A stretch of 45,434 nt of DNA from an uncultured Helicobacter sp. (GCF_937893305.1 NZ_CALBGN010000006.1:1-45434), one strand, 5' to 3'; shown: positions 34,306-44,300, numbered from the stretch's first letter. Program-made: numbers and translations. Notes: a model not told the origin generated them from the letters alone.

Positions 34306-35517
34306 ATGGTTTTAACTTTTAATTTTTATGCAACCTTGCTTGCTATGGTTTTTGTTTTGCTTTTAGGGCGACTAATCATTAATCGCAGTAAATTTTTACG
34401 CGATTATAATATCCCAGAACCTGTTGTTGGCGGAATTATCGTTGCGATTTTGATTTTTATTCTTTACTCTTATGGCAACATTGAGTTAAAGTTTGATGGC
34501 TCTTTAAAAGATCCTTTAATGCTTGCATTTTTTACAAGCATTGGTTTAAGTGCAGATTTTGCTTCACTTAAAAAAGGTGGGAAAATCTTAATAGGTTTCT
34601 TATTTATTGTAACAGGATTGTTATTTTTACAAAACATTGTAGGCGTTAGTGTTGCGACACTTTTAGGGGTCGATCCTACTATTGGACTTTTGGGTGGTTC
34701 TGTTACAATGAGTGGCGGACACGGCACAGGTGCTGCTTGGGCTGATATTTTCAAAAATCCTCCTTATGGTTTTGGAGCAGCATTAGAAGTAGCAATGGCA
34801 AGTGCGACTTTTGGGCTTGTAATGGGTGGAATCATTGGTGGTCCAGTTGCACATTATCTTGTCAAAAAACATAACTTGACACTCCCATCAGCAAGCGTGC
34901 AAGATGAAGCTCCAACAGGATTTGAAAAACCCGAAAAAGAACGCTTGATTACTGCTACTTCTTTTATTGAATCTCTTGCGCTTATTGTTATTGCTTTATT
35001 TGTTGGAACAGAAGTTGCAAAACTCTTTCAAGGTGGTAGCTTCACATTGCCAACATTTGTTTGGTGTTTGTTTATTGGAGTAGTTTTGCGCAATGTTTTA
35101 CAGGCTACAAAAGTGCATCAAGTCTTTGATAGAGAAGTTGCAGTTATTGGGAATGTTAGTTTATCACTATTTCTTGCTTTTGCTTTAATGACAATTAATC
35201 TTTGGCAGCTTGTATCCTTAGCACTCCCTATGCTTATTATTCTAACTTGTCAAGTTGTAATGATGGTGCTTTATGCAATATTTGTTACCTTTAGATTCTG
35301 CGGAAAAGATTATGACGCAGCAGTTCTTGCAGCAGGACATTGTGGATTTGGGCTTGGAGCAACACCAACAGCAATGGTAAATATGCAAACTGTAACACAG
35401 CATTATGGACCAAGCCACACAGCATTTATTGTTGTGCCACTTGTGGGTGCGTTTTTTATTGACATTATTAATGCTATTGTAATTAGCGCATCACTAAAAT
35501 TACCATTTTTTGGCTAA
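34306..35517 (+). CDS. gltS: Sodium/glutamate symporter
   Basis: 403-residue inner-membrane protein, with about ten hydrophobic segments and two related halves, the GltS layout. RDYNIPEPVVGGIIVAIL near residue 33 is a family hallmark. So is GGSVTMSGGHGTGAAWADIF near 130-149, and its counterpart AAGHCGFGLGATPTAMVNMQ near 345-364. It imports glutamate with Na+. It lies 3 bases before queF, so both are on one transcript. The start follows AAAAGGATATATT. Confidence 0.95.
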   Translation: MVLTFNFYATLLAMVFVLLLGRLIINRSKFLRDYNIPEPVVGGIIVAILIFILYSYGNIELKFDGSLKDPLMLAFFTSIGLSADFASLKKGGKILIGFLFIVTGLLFLQNIVGVSVATLLGVDPTIGLLGGSVTMSGGHGTGAAWADIFKNPPYGFGAALEVAMASATFGLVMGGIIGGPVAHYLVKKHNLTLPSASVQDEAPTGFEKPEKERLITATSFIESLALIVIALFVGTEVAKLFQGGSFTLPTFVWCLFIGVVLRNVLQATKVHQVFDREVAVIGNVSLSLFLAFALMTINLWQLVSLALPMLIILTCQVVMMVLYAIFVTFRFCGKDYDAAVLAAGHCGFGLGATPTAMVNMQTVTQHYGPSHTAFIVVPLVGAFFIDIINAIVISASLKLPFFG

Positions 35518-35520
35518 TAT

Positions 35521-35991
35521 ATGGAATCCTTAAAGCATTTAGGCGCAAGCACACAATATGTGTTTGACTATGATAAAAGCGTTTTAGAAACTTTTGAGAA
35601 TAAACACAAAGATAAAGATTATTTTGTCAAATTTAATTGCCCAGAATTTACAAGTCTTTGCCCAATTACTGGGCAACCAGACTTCGCAAAAATCTATATT
35701 AGCTATATCCCAGAACTTAAAATGGTAGAATCCAAATCCTTAAAACTCTATCTCTTTAGCTTTCGCAATCATGGGGGATTTCACGAAGATTGCATCAACA
35801 CAATCCTTGAAGATTTAGTAGAGCTTATGCAACCACGCTATTTAGAAGTATGGGGCAAATTTACTCCGCGCGGTGGGATTAGCATTGATCCTTATGCAAA
35901 CTATGGAATCCCAAACACAAAATACGCTCAAATGGCGGAATACCGCCTGTTAAACCACGATTTATACCCAGAAAACATTGATAATCGTTAA
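35521..35991 (+). CDS. queF: NADPH-dependent preQ0 reductase
   Basis: Reduces 7-cyano-7-deazaguanine to preQ1 in queuosine synthesis. 156 residues, the short single-domain type. The catalytic Cys is in FTSLCPITGQPDFA near residues 45-58, with the conserved Asp seven residues later. The QueF motif ESKSLKLYLFSFRNHGGFHE near 75-94 binds NADPH. The ATG is 3 bases after the gltS stop with no clear ribosome site, so coupling is likely. It ends YPENIDNR. Confidence 0.95.
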   Translation: MESLKHLGASTQYVFDYDKSVLETFENKHKDKDYFVKFNCPEFTSLCPITGQPDFAKIYISYIPELKMVESKSLKLYLFSFRNHGGFHEDCINTILEDLVELMQPRYLEVWGKFTPRGGISIDPYANYGIPNTKYAQMAEYRLLNHDLYPENIDNR

Positions 35992-36060
35992 AGGCAAACC
36001 TGCACTTAAAAAGTTTATTGACTTTTACAAGCCTAAAAACAATCTAAGCTCTGTGGATTA

Positions 36061-36094
36061 AAAGTTGGAATCCAAATTAAGATTCCAACTTTTA
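36061..36094. terminator. Bidirectional terminator between queF and uvrB
   Basis: A perfect 13-bp inverted repeat, AAAAGTTGGAATC and GATTCCAACTTTT, with an 8-base loop. A-run and T-run ends make it work on both strands for the convergent genes. The uvrB stop codon overlaps its edge. Confidence 0.7.
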
Positions 36095-38068
36095 TAATGC
36101 GCGTAATTTTGCGATCTCATCGCGCAATCTTGCGGCTTCTTCAAACTCTAACTTTTTAGCAGCTTCTTGCATTTGCTTGCTTAACTCTTTTACAAGTTTT
36201 TCTCTCTCACTCTTTGGCATTTTTTCTTTGCTTGCCTTTTTTGCTTTTTCATAAAGCATTCCTAAGTCTTGATTTTTTAAATCTTCATCTAATTTTCTTG
36301 AAACGCTTTGTGGCGTAATATTGTGCGCTTTATTATAGGCTTCTTGTTTGGCTCTACGATAATCTGTAATCTCCATAGCTTTTTGCATTGAAGGTGTAAT
36401 TTTAGAAGCAAAAAGCAACACGCGTCCATTGACATTTCTAGCAGCACGCCCCATTGTTTGAATCAAACTTGTTTCACTTCTTAAAAACCCTTCTTTATCT
36501 GCATCTAAAATTGCGACTAAGGACACTTCAGGCAAATCTAAACCTTCGCGCAAAAGATTAATCCCAACTAAAATATCAAATTCTCCAGCCCTTAATGCAC
36601 GAATAATCTGATTACGCTCAATCGCATCAATATCAGAATGCATATAACGCACTCTTAAGCCCAAATCATTGTAATACTTTGTTAGCTCTTCTGCCATTTT
36701 TTTAGTTAGCGCAGTTACAAGCACTCTCTCCCCTCTTGCAATAACTTCCTTTGCTCTATCATAAAGAATCGTAACTTGCCTATCTACTTCTAACACCTCA
36801 TATAAAGGATCTAGCAAACCTGTTGGGCGAATTAACTGCTCTGCTGTGTGTTTTTGACTTAAATCCAGCTCTTTTTGTGCAGGTGTTGCGGAGACAAAAA
36901 GAAAATGTGGGGCTTTGACAATAAATTCTTCATATTTTAACGGACGATTATCTAAGGCACTAGGCAAGCGGAATCCATATTCTACAAGCACTTCCTTGCG
37001 ACTTCTATCGCCTGCATACATTCCCCCAAATTGTGGCAAACTCACATGACTTTCATCAACAATCAACAAATAAGGCTGCTGTTTTTGCGCAAAATAATCC
37101 AATAAAGAATATGGTGTCTCTCCGGGCTTTTTACCTGTTAAATGTCGCGCATAATTTTCAATCCCTTTGCAAATGCCTGTTGCTTGGATCATTTCTAAAT
37201 CAAATTCTGTGCGAGATTTTAGTCGTTCATATTCTACCATTTTGCCCTGTTCTTTAAAAAATTTTAAGCGCAAATGCAGTTCTTCTTCAATACTTTTAAC
37301 CGCTTGTTTTAGTCTATCTGCTCCCACAATAAAAGGATTTGCCGCATAAAGCACAAAAGATTCCAGCTTTTTTAAAGGTTTTCTCTCTATGGAATCTAAA
37401 AGTGTGATAGATTCCAACTCATCACCAAAAAACTCTAAACGCACAATTTCTTCTTCACTATATGCTGGAAAAATATCAATCACTTCTCCATTAACTCTAA
37501 AATCCCCCCGATCAAAAAAACTATCATTGCGCTTATATCCCATATCCACAAGGCGTAGTAACAAAGATTTTTGATGATACTCTTGTGTAACTTCAAATTT
37601 TTCAATCATCTCTAAATATTCTTTTGGATTGCCTAAACCATAGTTTGCAGAAACACTTGCTACAACAATACTATCATCATAAGCAAGCAAAGAAGTTGTT
37701 GCACTCAAACGCAATCGCTCTAGCTCATCATTAATGCTAGAATCCTTTTCAATAAACAAATCTTGTCTTGGGATATAAGCTTCTGGCTGATAATAATCAA
37801 AGTGAGAGATAAAATATTCAATATGATTTTTTGGAAAAAAACCTTTAAACTCACTATAAAGCTGTGCTGCAAGGGTTTTATTGTGTGTCATAATTAAAGT
37901 TGGCATTTGCAATTCTTGTATGATATGCGCCATTGAAAAGGTTTTTCCACTGCCTGTAACACCAATTAGCGTTTGGTATTGACTGCCTTTTTTAATAAAA
38001 GAACTAAGTGTTTTAATGGCTTCTGGCTGATCTCCAGATGGCTTAAATTTAGAGTGCAGGGCGAACAT
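36092..38068 (-). CDS. uvrB: Excinuclease ABC subunit B
   Basis: Damage-verifying helicase of nucleotide excision repair. 658 residues. Walker A GVTGSGKTFSMAH is near residue 38, and the beta-hairpin region HFDYYQPEAYIPRQDLFIEKD (in part) near 93. The DEAD-like box appears as VDESHVSLPQ near 337. Helicase motif VI is QTMGRAARNVNGRV near 540. The C-terminal UVR domain (about 620-658) ends LEFEEAARLRDEIAKLRAL and binds UvrC. Single gene, convergent with queF and divergent from the ABC-F gene. Confidence 0.98.
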   Translation of the reverse strand: MFALHSKFKPSGDQPEAIKTLSSFIKKGSQYQTLIGVTGSGKTFSMAHIIQELQMPTLIMTHNKTLAAQLYSEFKGFFPKNHIEYFISHFDYYQPEAYIPRQDLFIEKDSSINDELERLRLSATTSLLAYDDSIVVASVSANYGLGNPKEYLEMIEKFEVTQEYHQKSLLLRLVDMGYKRNDSFFDRGDFRVNGEVIDIFPAYSEEEIVRLEFFGDELESITLLDSIERKPLKKLESFVLYAANPFIVGADRLKQAVKSIEEELHLRLKFFKEQGKMVEYERLKSRTEFDLEMIQATGICKGIENYARHLTGKKPGETPYSLLDYFAQKQQPYLLIVDESHVSLPQFGGMYAGDRSRKEVLVEYGFRLPSALDNRPLKYEEFIVKAPHFLFVSATPAQKELDLSQKHTAEQLIRPTGLLDPLYEVLEVDRQVTILYDRAKEVIARGERVLVTALTKKMAEELTKYYNDLGLRVRYMHSDIDAIERNQIIRALRAGEFDILVGINLLREGLDLPEVSLVAILDADKEGFLRSETSLIQTMGRAARNVNGRVLLFASKITPSMQKAMEITDYRRAKQEAYNKAHNITPQSVSRKLDEDLKNQDLGMLYEKAKKASKEKMPKSEREKLVKELSKQMQEAAKKLEFEEAARLRDEIAKLRAL

Positions 38069-38174
38069 TGTTTTGACCTAATTGTAAAGTTTGCAAATGC
38101 GTATTTTATCTTTCTTTTGATAAAATTAGGATTCTAACAAAATTTTATACCCACAATCTAAATAAAGGAATATT

Positions 38175-39767
38175 ATGGTTCAAATTACAGGGCTTGGAAT
38201 GCAATATGCCACAAAAAAACTCTTTGAAAATGTGAATTTAAAACTTGATAAAGGCAAGCGTTATGGGCTAATTGGTGCAAATGGAGCAGGAAAATCTACT
38301 TTTTTAAAAATTCTAAGTGGAGAGATAGAGCATACAAGTGGCGATATTGCTTTTGATCCAAACGCACGCTTAGGAGTGCTTGGGCAAAATCAATTTGCTT
38401 TTGAAGATTTTAGCATTAAAGACTGCGTGCTTTATGGAAACAAACGCCTTTATGACGCCATAAAAGAAAAAGAAATGCTTTATAATGCAGGAGATTTTAG
38501 CGATTCTGTCAATGAGCGTTTAGGAGAATTAGAAATGATTTGTGCTGAAGAAGATCCAACCTATGAATACGATGTGCAAATTGAAAAAATTTTAGAAGAT
38601 TTAGGATTCCCTGCAAATCTCCACGAAAATTTAATGCAAACTTTAACCGGTGGCGATAAATTCAAAGTTTTGCTAGCACAAGTTCTTTTTCCAAAACCTG
38701 ATATTTTATTTTTAGATGAGCCAACAAACAACCTAGATTTAAAAACAATTAGCTACCTTGAAGAACAACTAAAGCGACACGAGGGCACACTTGTAGTTAT
38801 CAGCCACGATAGACACTTTTTAAATAGCGTCTGCACGCATATTTTAGATTTAGATTTTAAAAGCGTGCGTGAGTTTAGCGGAAACTATGACGATTGGTAT
38901 ATTGCTTCTACTTTAATCGCAAAACAACAAGAAATGGAGAGAAACAAAAAGCTCAAAGAAAAAGAAGAATTAGAATCCTTTATTGCGCGTTTCTCTGCAA
39001 ACGCAAGCAAAGCAAAACAAGCCACTTCACGCCAAAAACAATTAGAAAAGCTTGATATTAAAACCCTTGAAGTCTCAAGTCGTCGTGATCCTAGTATTGT
39101 TTTTAAAGCAAATCGCACAATTGGCAATGAAGCACTAAATATTGAAAATCTTAGCTTTAGCTATGGGGATTTATGCGTCTTAAAAAACCTTAATCTAACA
39201 ATTTTGCCCGGCGATAAAATCGCACTAATTGGTCGTAATGGAATCGGAAAAACAACATTTTGCGAACTTATTTGCGAGAATCTAAAGCCAGCAAGTGGGA
39301 ACATAAAATGGGGTGCAACAATAGAGCGAGGCTATTTTCCACAAAACACAACCGAACAAATCAAAGGAGAAGAAACGCTCTATGAATGGCTAAGGGGATT
39401 TGATAAGAAAAAGGAAGCTGGAGAGATTAGAAATGCACTTGGGAGAATGCTTTTTAATGGAGAAGAGCAAGAAAAAAGCATTAATGCTCTAAGCGGGGGA
39501 GAAAAACATCGTATGATGTTAAGTAAATTAATGCTAGAAGGTGGCAACTTCTTAGTGCTTGATGAACCCACAAATCATTTAGACCTAGAAGCAATTATCG
39601 CACTTGGAGAAGCCTTATATAAATATAGTGGCAATGTGATTTGCATTAGCCACGATAGGGAGTTAATTGACGCGTATGCAAATCGCATTATTGAGTTTAA
39701 AGAAAACAATGAAATTGTAGATTTTCGTGGCAGTTATGAAGAATATTTAGAATCGCAAAATTTATAG
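38175..39767 (+). CDS. ABC-F family ATPase
   Basis: 530 residues with two ABC domains and no membrane part, so a ribosome-associated ABC-F protein rather than a transporter. Walker A sites are GANGAGKST near residue 36 and GRNGIGKTT near 355. The signatures are LTGGDKFKV and LSGGEKHRM, each followed by LDEPTN(N/H)LDL. The linker (about 245-310) is Lys/Glu-rich, as in ABC-F proteins. The YbiT-like subgroup fits best by length and by the first signature (GGD), but the exact subfamily is uncertain. AAAGGAA precedes the ATG. Its stop is 5 bases from the convergent gene's end. Confidence 0.92.
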   Translation: MVQITGLGMQYATKKLFENVNLKLDKGKRYGLIGANGAGKSTFLKILSGEIEHTSGDIAFDPNARLGVLGQNQFAFEDFSIKDCVLYGNKRLYDAIKEKEMLYNAGDFSDSVNERLGELEMICAEEDPTYEYDVQIEKILEDLGFPANLHENLMQTLTGGDKFKVLLAQVLFPKPDILFLDEPTNNLDLKTISYLEEQLKRHEGTLVVISHDRHFLNSVCTHILDLDFKSVREFSGNYDDWYIASTLIAKQQEMERNKKLKEKEELESFIARFSANASKAKQATSRQKQLEKLDIKTLEVSSRRDPSIVFKANRTIGNEALNIENLSFSYGDLCVLKNLNLTILPGDKIALIGRNGIGKTTFCELICENLKPASGNIKWGATIERGYFPQNTTEQIKGEETLYEWLRGFDKKKEAGEIRNALGRMLFNGEEQEKSINALSGGEKHRMMLSKLMLEGGNFLVLDEPTNHLDLEAIIALGEALYKYSGNVICISHDRELIDAYANRIIEFKENNEIVDFRGSYEEYLESQNL

Positions 39768-39772
39768 CGATT

Positions 39773-40663
39773 CTACTCTACCACATTACACAAAACCCCA
39801 ATCCCCTCTATCTCACAGCGCACTTCATCGCCACTTTTTAAAAACTTTGGCGGTGTAAATCCCATACCAACACCACTTGGTGTCCCCATTGAGAGAATGC
39901 TCCCAGCTTGCAATTTGCAATAAGAAGATAGCTCACTAATCGCGCTTGCCACATCACAAATCATTAAAGAAGTATGAGAGTTTTGTCTAAGCTCTCCATT
40001 GACATAGCTTTTAATGCTTAGATTTTGTGGTTCTAAAGAATCCGCACTCACAATACAAGGTCCCATAGGCAAACTGCCCTCTAAACTCTTTCCAGCATAC
40101 CATTGCTTGTGCTTTTGCTGTAAATCACGCGCAGAAATATCATTAATAATCGTATAACCAAAAACATATTCTAATGCCTTATGCTTTGGCACTTTATACG
40201 CATCGCGTCCAAGAATCACACCAAGCTCTACTTCATAATCCAACTTACTTGTTAGGTCTGTATGAGACGGAATCTTCGCATTTGTAGCAACTGCCGCATT
40301 AACGCGCTTGCTAAAATACACGGCATTTTCTCTTGTTTCATCTAGTGTTTCATTTTTGAAGCGTGCAGATTCTTTAGCGTGTTCTAAATAATTAATCCCA
40401 AGGCAAATCACATCTTGTTTAGGATAAGGGATTGGAGCAAGCAACTTCACACAATCTAGCGTGCATAAAGGCTTATATTTACTAACTTGCTTTAGGGATT
40501 CTAACATCTCTTGTGTGTGATGAGTAATAAAAACATTCATATCTGTATAAATATATGGAATCTCACTTTTAAAAGCAGTGCTAAAAGGATAGATGGAATC
40601 CTTTTTTAAAACGCCAAGCTGCATAGTCTTGCTTGATGGATGTAAAAATGTAATCAAATGCAT
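39773..40663 (-). CDS. Fumarylacetoacetate hydrolase (FAH) family protein
   Basis: 296 residues. The FAH core includes CLGINYLEHAKES near residue 101, the metal-binding DYEVELGVILGRDAY near 146 (Glu-x-Glu plus Asp), and GYTIINDISARDLQ near 169. GSILSMGTPSGVGMGFTPPKFLKSGDEV (in parts) closes the fold. Members hydrolyse or hydrate diketo acids, or decarboxylate oxaloacetate. The substrate cannot be told from the sequence. AAGGA lies 6 bases before the ATG. It is a single gene beside the restriction-modification locus. Confidence 0.9.
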   Translation of the reverse strand: MHLITFLHPSSKTMQLGVLKKDSIYPFSTAFKSEIPYIYTDMNVFITHHTQEMLESLKQVSKYKPLCTLDCVKLLAPIPYPKQDVICLGINYLEHAKESARFKNETLDETRENAVYFSKRVNAAVATNAKIPSHTDLTSKLDYEVELGVILGRDAYKVPKHKALEYVFGYTIINDISARDLQQKHKQWYAGKSLEGSLPMGPCIVSADSLEPQNLSIKSYVNGELRQNSHTSLMICDVASAISELSSYCKLQAGSILSMGTPSGVGMGFTPPKFLKSGDEVRCEIEGIGVLCNVVE

Positions 40664-40703
40664 AAGAATCCTTGTTGTAATTTTAAAAGGATTCTAACAT
40701 AAA

Positions 40704-41297
40704 TTATCTATTGGTTACTTTTTCATAAGCCTTTCTTTGCCTCTCTTGCCACAGCACTACGCCTTTGATACACTCCTTTTGCACAACTTTGATGAAAGAT
40801 TCCATAAAGTCAAAATTGATGTTATTAGAATCTAAAACAGGCAGTAAAACACGCATTTCACTAGCAATTTTTCTATTAAACTTATTACCAAAGTCAAATC
40901 TCCCAAAACTCACTTTTCTAAATACGCTTACAAAATACAGCAGGGAATAGCGATTCCATTTATCTTTATGCACCAAAGGATAAAGTCCTTGAATATGTGA
41001 GTATCCTACAAAATCTCTAGGCTGATAGAAAATACTATCTGAAGTAGTCGTATCACTATAAGTTATCATATTGCCTTTTTCTGTTGGCTCTAGTCCCACA
41101 TAGGCACTCACGCCATTATTAAGACTAGAGTTTGTTACCACAGGCACATCGCCCTTTGTCTCAAATAAAGTCGCATTTGTCATTTTATATGCCTTAGTTG
41201 GCTTTATCTTAAACAACTCCCCAATTCTAAATTCTTTCCACCTAAGATTTTGAGGCACTTCACTATAACAAGGCTCAAGGCGGCTAACATCTTGCAT
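40704..41297 (-). CDS. Third target-recognition domain, out-of-frame extension of the R-M gene
   Basis: 197 residues from the first ATG. The frame is open further upstream, back to the G9 tract at 41345-41353. It is one HsdS-type target-recognition domain: RWKEFRIGELFKIKPTKAYKM at about residue 19, then INFDFMESFIKVVQKECIK near the end. These match the TRD starts and end helices of the large upstream gene (EWREFKIGDLFKI; INFDFMESFIKGIEKEHIK). With 10 or 7 G in the tract it becomes the C-terminus of that protein, about 1396 residues in total. Alone it has only a weak ribosome site, so it is probably silent as sequenced. Confidence 0.85.
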   Translation of the reverse strand: MQDVSRLEPCYSEVPQNLRWKEFRIGELFKIKPTKAYKMTNATLFETKGDVPVVTNSSLNNGVSAYVGLEPTEKGNMITYSDTTTSDSIFYQPRDFVGYSHIQGLYPLVHKDKWNRYSLLYFVSVFRKVSFGRFDFGNKFNRKIASEMRVLLPVLDSNNINFDFMESFIKVVQKECIKGVVLWQERQRKAYEKVTNR

Positions 41298-41341
41298 TTT
41301 AAGCTCTTTGCAAAATGCTTCATATTCATTAAGGGCAAAGC

Positions 41342-44300
41342 TTACCCCCCCCCGCTAATAACGGCATCATAAGCTTTTAGCTTATTTTCCCAAAATACAT
41401 AAAGCGTTTTAATATGCTCTTTTTCAATGCCTTTAATAAAAGATTCCATAAAATCAAAATTGATAGAGTGATTTTGTTTGTCATCTTGATGTGAAATACC
41501 TTTTTGAATTTCTGCATTACTAGACACTTCATCTAAAGACTCAGTGGCTTTAGTATGACAAGATAAAATAGGCAATAATACACGCACATTTTTCAAAATA
41601 TCAACATTAAAAGAGCTGCTTCCCCAACTAAAGTTAGCAAAAGCTTTTTTCATTGTAGAAATAAGAAAGTTTGCCTTATATCTATCTAAATCCCCCATTT
41701 TAAAGGTAAAAATTTTAATTTTATCTCCTGTAAAATAAGGGCTTGTTTGATAAAAAATTGTAGCAGTATCTTGTCCAAAACTTATGGTATTTGCATCATT
41801 TAAAAAAGCTTCATCTTCATCAATATATCCACGAATTCCATTGTTAGAATCTCCCCTTGCCACATAAGGATATTTTCCATTAAATTGAATTGCATTGGCA
41901 TTAAATTTTCTCTTAGGTGTGCTTATCTTAAACAAATCGCCGATTTTAAACTCTCTCCACTCTATACCATTTTTTGCGCTGATGGTTTCTAACTCTTTTT
42001 GTGCTAAAGTGCTTAAAGCAGAATTTGCAAAGCTCTCCCAAGAAGCTTTAAGCCTAGAATCTTGCCCAACCTCAAGCGGCACTTCGTGTGGCGTGCCGCT
42101 TACTCTCTCTCTCTCTCTCTCGTTTGGCACGCTTAGATTCTCAAAGGCTTTTAGAGCTTCTTTTTCTTTTTGCGTTAGAGTGTAGTCATTTAAGCCTGTT
42201 ACCTTAAGATAGGCTTCAAGTTCTTGAAGACGCTCGGCTTCAAGTTCTTGAAGACGCTCGGCTTCAAGTGTCTTGATGTAGGATTCCATATAGTCAAAGG
42301 CTATTTGGTAGTTGTTAGATTCTATGTTTATTTTGTCATTTTCTAAAGAAGCTTTGCTTTGAGCGTTAGCGAAAAATCTAGATTCTGTATTGCTAGATAC
42401 TTCGCCTAAAGGCTCAGTATGACAAGCGGTGGGCAAAACGGGCAGGGGGATATAATGCTTCTCAAGACTACCGATTCTATATTGTTTGCCATAGCCATAT
42501 TTGGGCTTATCTTTTCCAATAATGGTGCTTATAAATCTTAAATGGTATTGATTCATTTGCTTTTTGGCTGTCAAAACCAAAATATTATCATCACAACAAA
42601 AGGGCTTAATATGCACAAAAGAGTTGCAAAACATATCAATAGTTATGGCGTTACTAAATATCTTTTGTTCTTCATTGCTTATAAATTCTTTAACGCCTTG
42701 ATTAAACTCACCTGCGGTTAAAAGTGGGATATTACCTGCTATTCTATGCCCTTTTGTTAGTCTTGTGCCTCTTTCATAATCAAATAATTGAGTAATTTTA
42801 AACTCTCTCCACTCGCCCCCGTTTTGCTTGAAGTCTTTTTCAAGCTTTGCTAAACGAGGGCTAAGGGCGTTTCCCTCCAGCCCACCTTGCATAGAATTTT
42901 GATTTTTCAGCACATTGCTTACTTCCCACGCGAGATACTCACTCACGCATTTTTTAAAGTCCGCCAAAGTGGGCGTTGTGTCTATCTTTTTATGTTGGTC
43001 AAAGTTCCAGTCCGCTCCACTATCACTAATGAAATCTTCTACATACACTTCGTTTAAGTTAATGGGCTTTTCATACACGCTATTATCAAGCTTGGCATTT
43101 AAGCCTTGCTTGTAGATTTTAAGAATATCTATGTAGCGTTGTATTGGATTATCCACTTCTTGTAAGGCTTTTTCTGTGCGTTTGTAGCCGTCATTTCTAA
43201 AGTCTATAAATTTCACTGGCTTTTCAAAATCGTGCGGGACTTTTGCTTCAAAGATATAAATGCTTGTTTGCACACCTGCCATAGGCACAAATAAATCCAT
43301 AGGCATTTTAATACTCGCTTTTAGCGTATGATGTTTTAGAATATCTTGGTTTGTATCTTTAGCCTTGCCACTGCCTGCACTATCTTGGATAATGATAGCT
43401 CCTAATGCGTGGCGTGGCATATTATCAAGCCCCTGTTTGATGAAGGGCATACCATTTTCTTTATAACTAAAGGGCGGATTTAATAGGATTCTATCAGCTT
43501 TAAATTCTTTTAACTCTAAGGCGACTTGGAAGCTATCATTTTGTATGATTTTACTAGAGCCATCACCGCGTAAAATCATATTTGTAGTAGCTAGAGCAAA
43601 CATATCGGTATTTTCTTCCACGCCTAAAAGTTGGCTTTGCTTTATGGTAGCGATTTTTTCATTTTTACTTTTGGCGTTTTGATTGGGGGCGTTTCTAGCA
43701 AAATCTATCATCAAATCCATAGCCGCGATAAGAAATCCAGCCGAGCCTGTGGCTAAATCCATAACCTTAGAATCTGCATTAATCTCTAAAATCTGCACCA
43801 TCATTTTAGTTACATACGATGGGGTAAGCACTATGCCCATTTTGCCATCAGTCATTGCATATTTTAGAAACTCATTATATAGCTCACCCATTACATCGTA
43901 AAACTTGCTATTTTTATTAAGAATGTTGATTTCTTTATAAATGTTTTCATAAATATAAGTAAAAATCTGCTTATTCACGCTAGATTCTTCTTTTAAAAGT
44001 TTTTCTACAAGCTTGTGCTTTTGCTTTTTCTTATCTCTTAGAGCATTGATAGAAATGCGCGTAAAAGCATTTATCATTAGCTTTACTTTCTCTTGGTCTA
44101 AATCCCTTTGACGCAAAAACTCATCAATGTGATTTTTTATCTTCACACTATCGCGGTAATTCTCGTCATCTTGACTTGTCAAATCATCTGGAATCAAGCC
44201 TTTTTTAAGCACATTTCCCGCTTTGTTTTTAATATCTTGCTGTGAAAGCAAACAAGCGGCAACATATAATGCCCTTTCGTGTGTGGAAATGGAATTGTCA

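Noticed and set aside
34127..34315. 62-residue ORF between dps and gltS
   Set aside because: It overlaps the dps stop and a hairpin, is rich in Lys/Ile/Phe by base composition, and has no ribosome site.
40704..41297. Reading the third TRD as an independent HsdS subunit
   Set aside because: It has one TRD only, a weak ribosome site, and a frame that is open back to the G9 tract and fuses exactly to the upstream gene with one added G.
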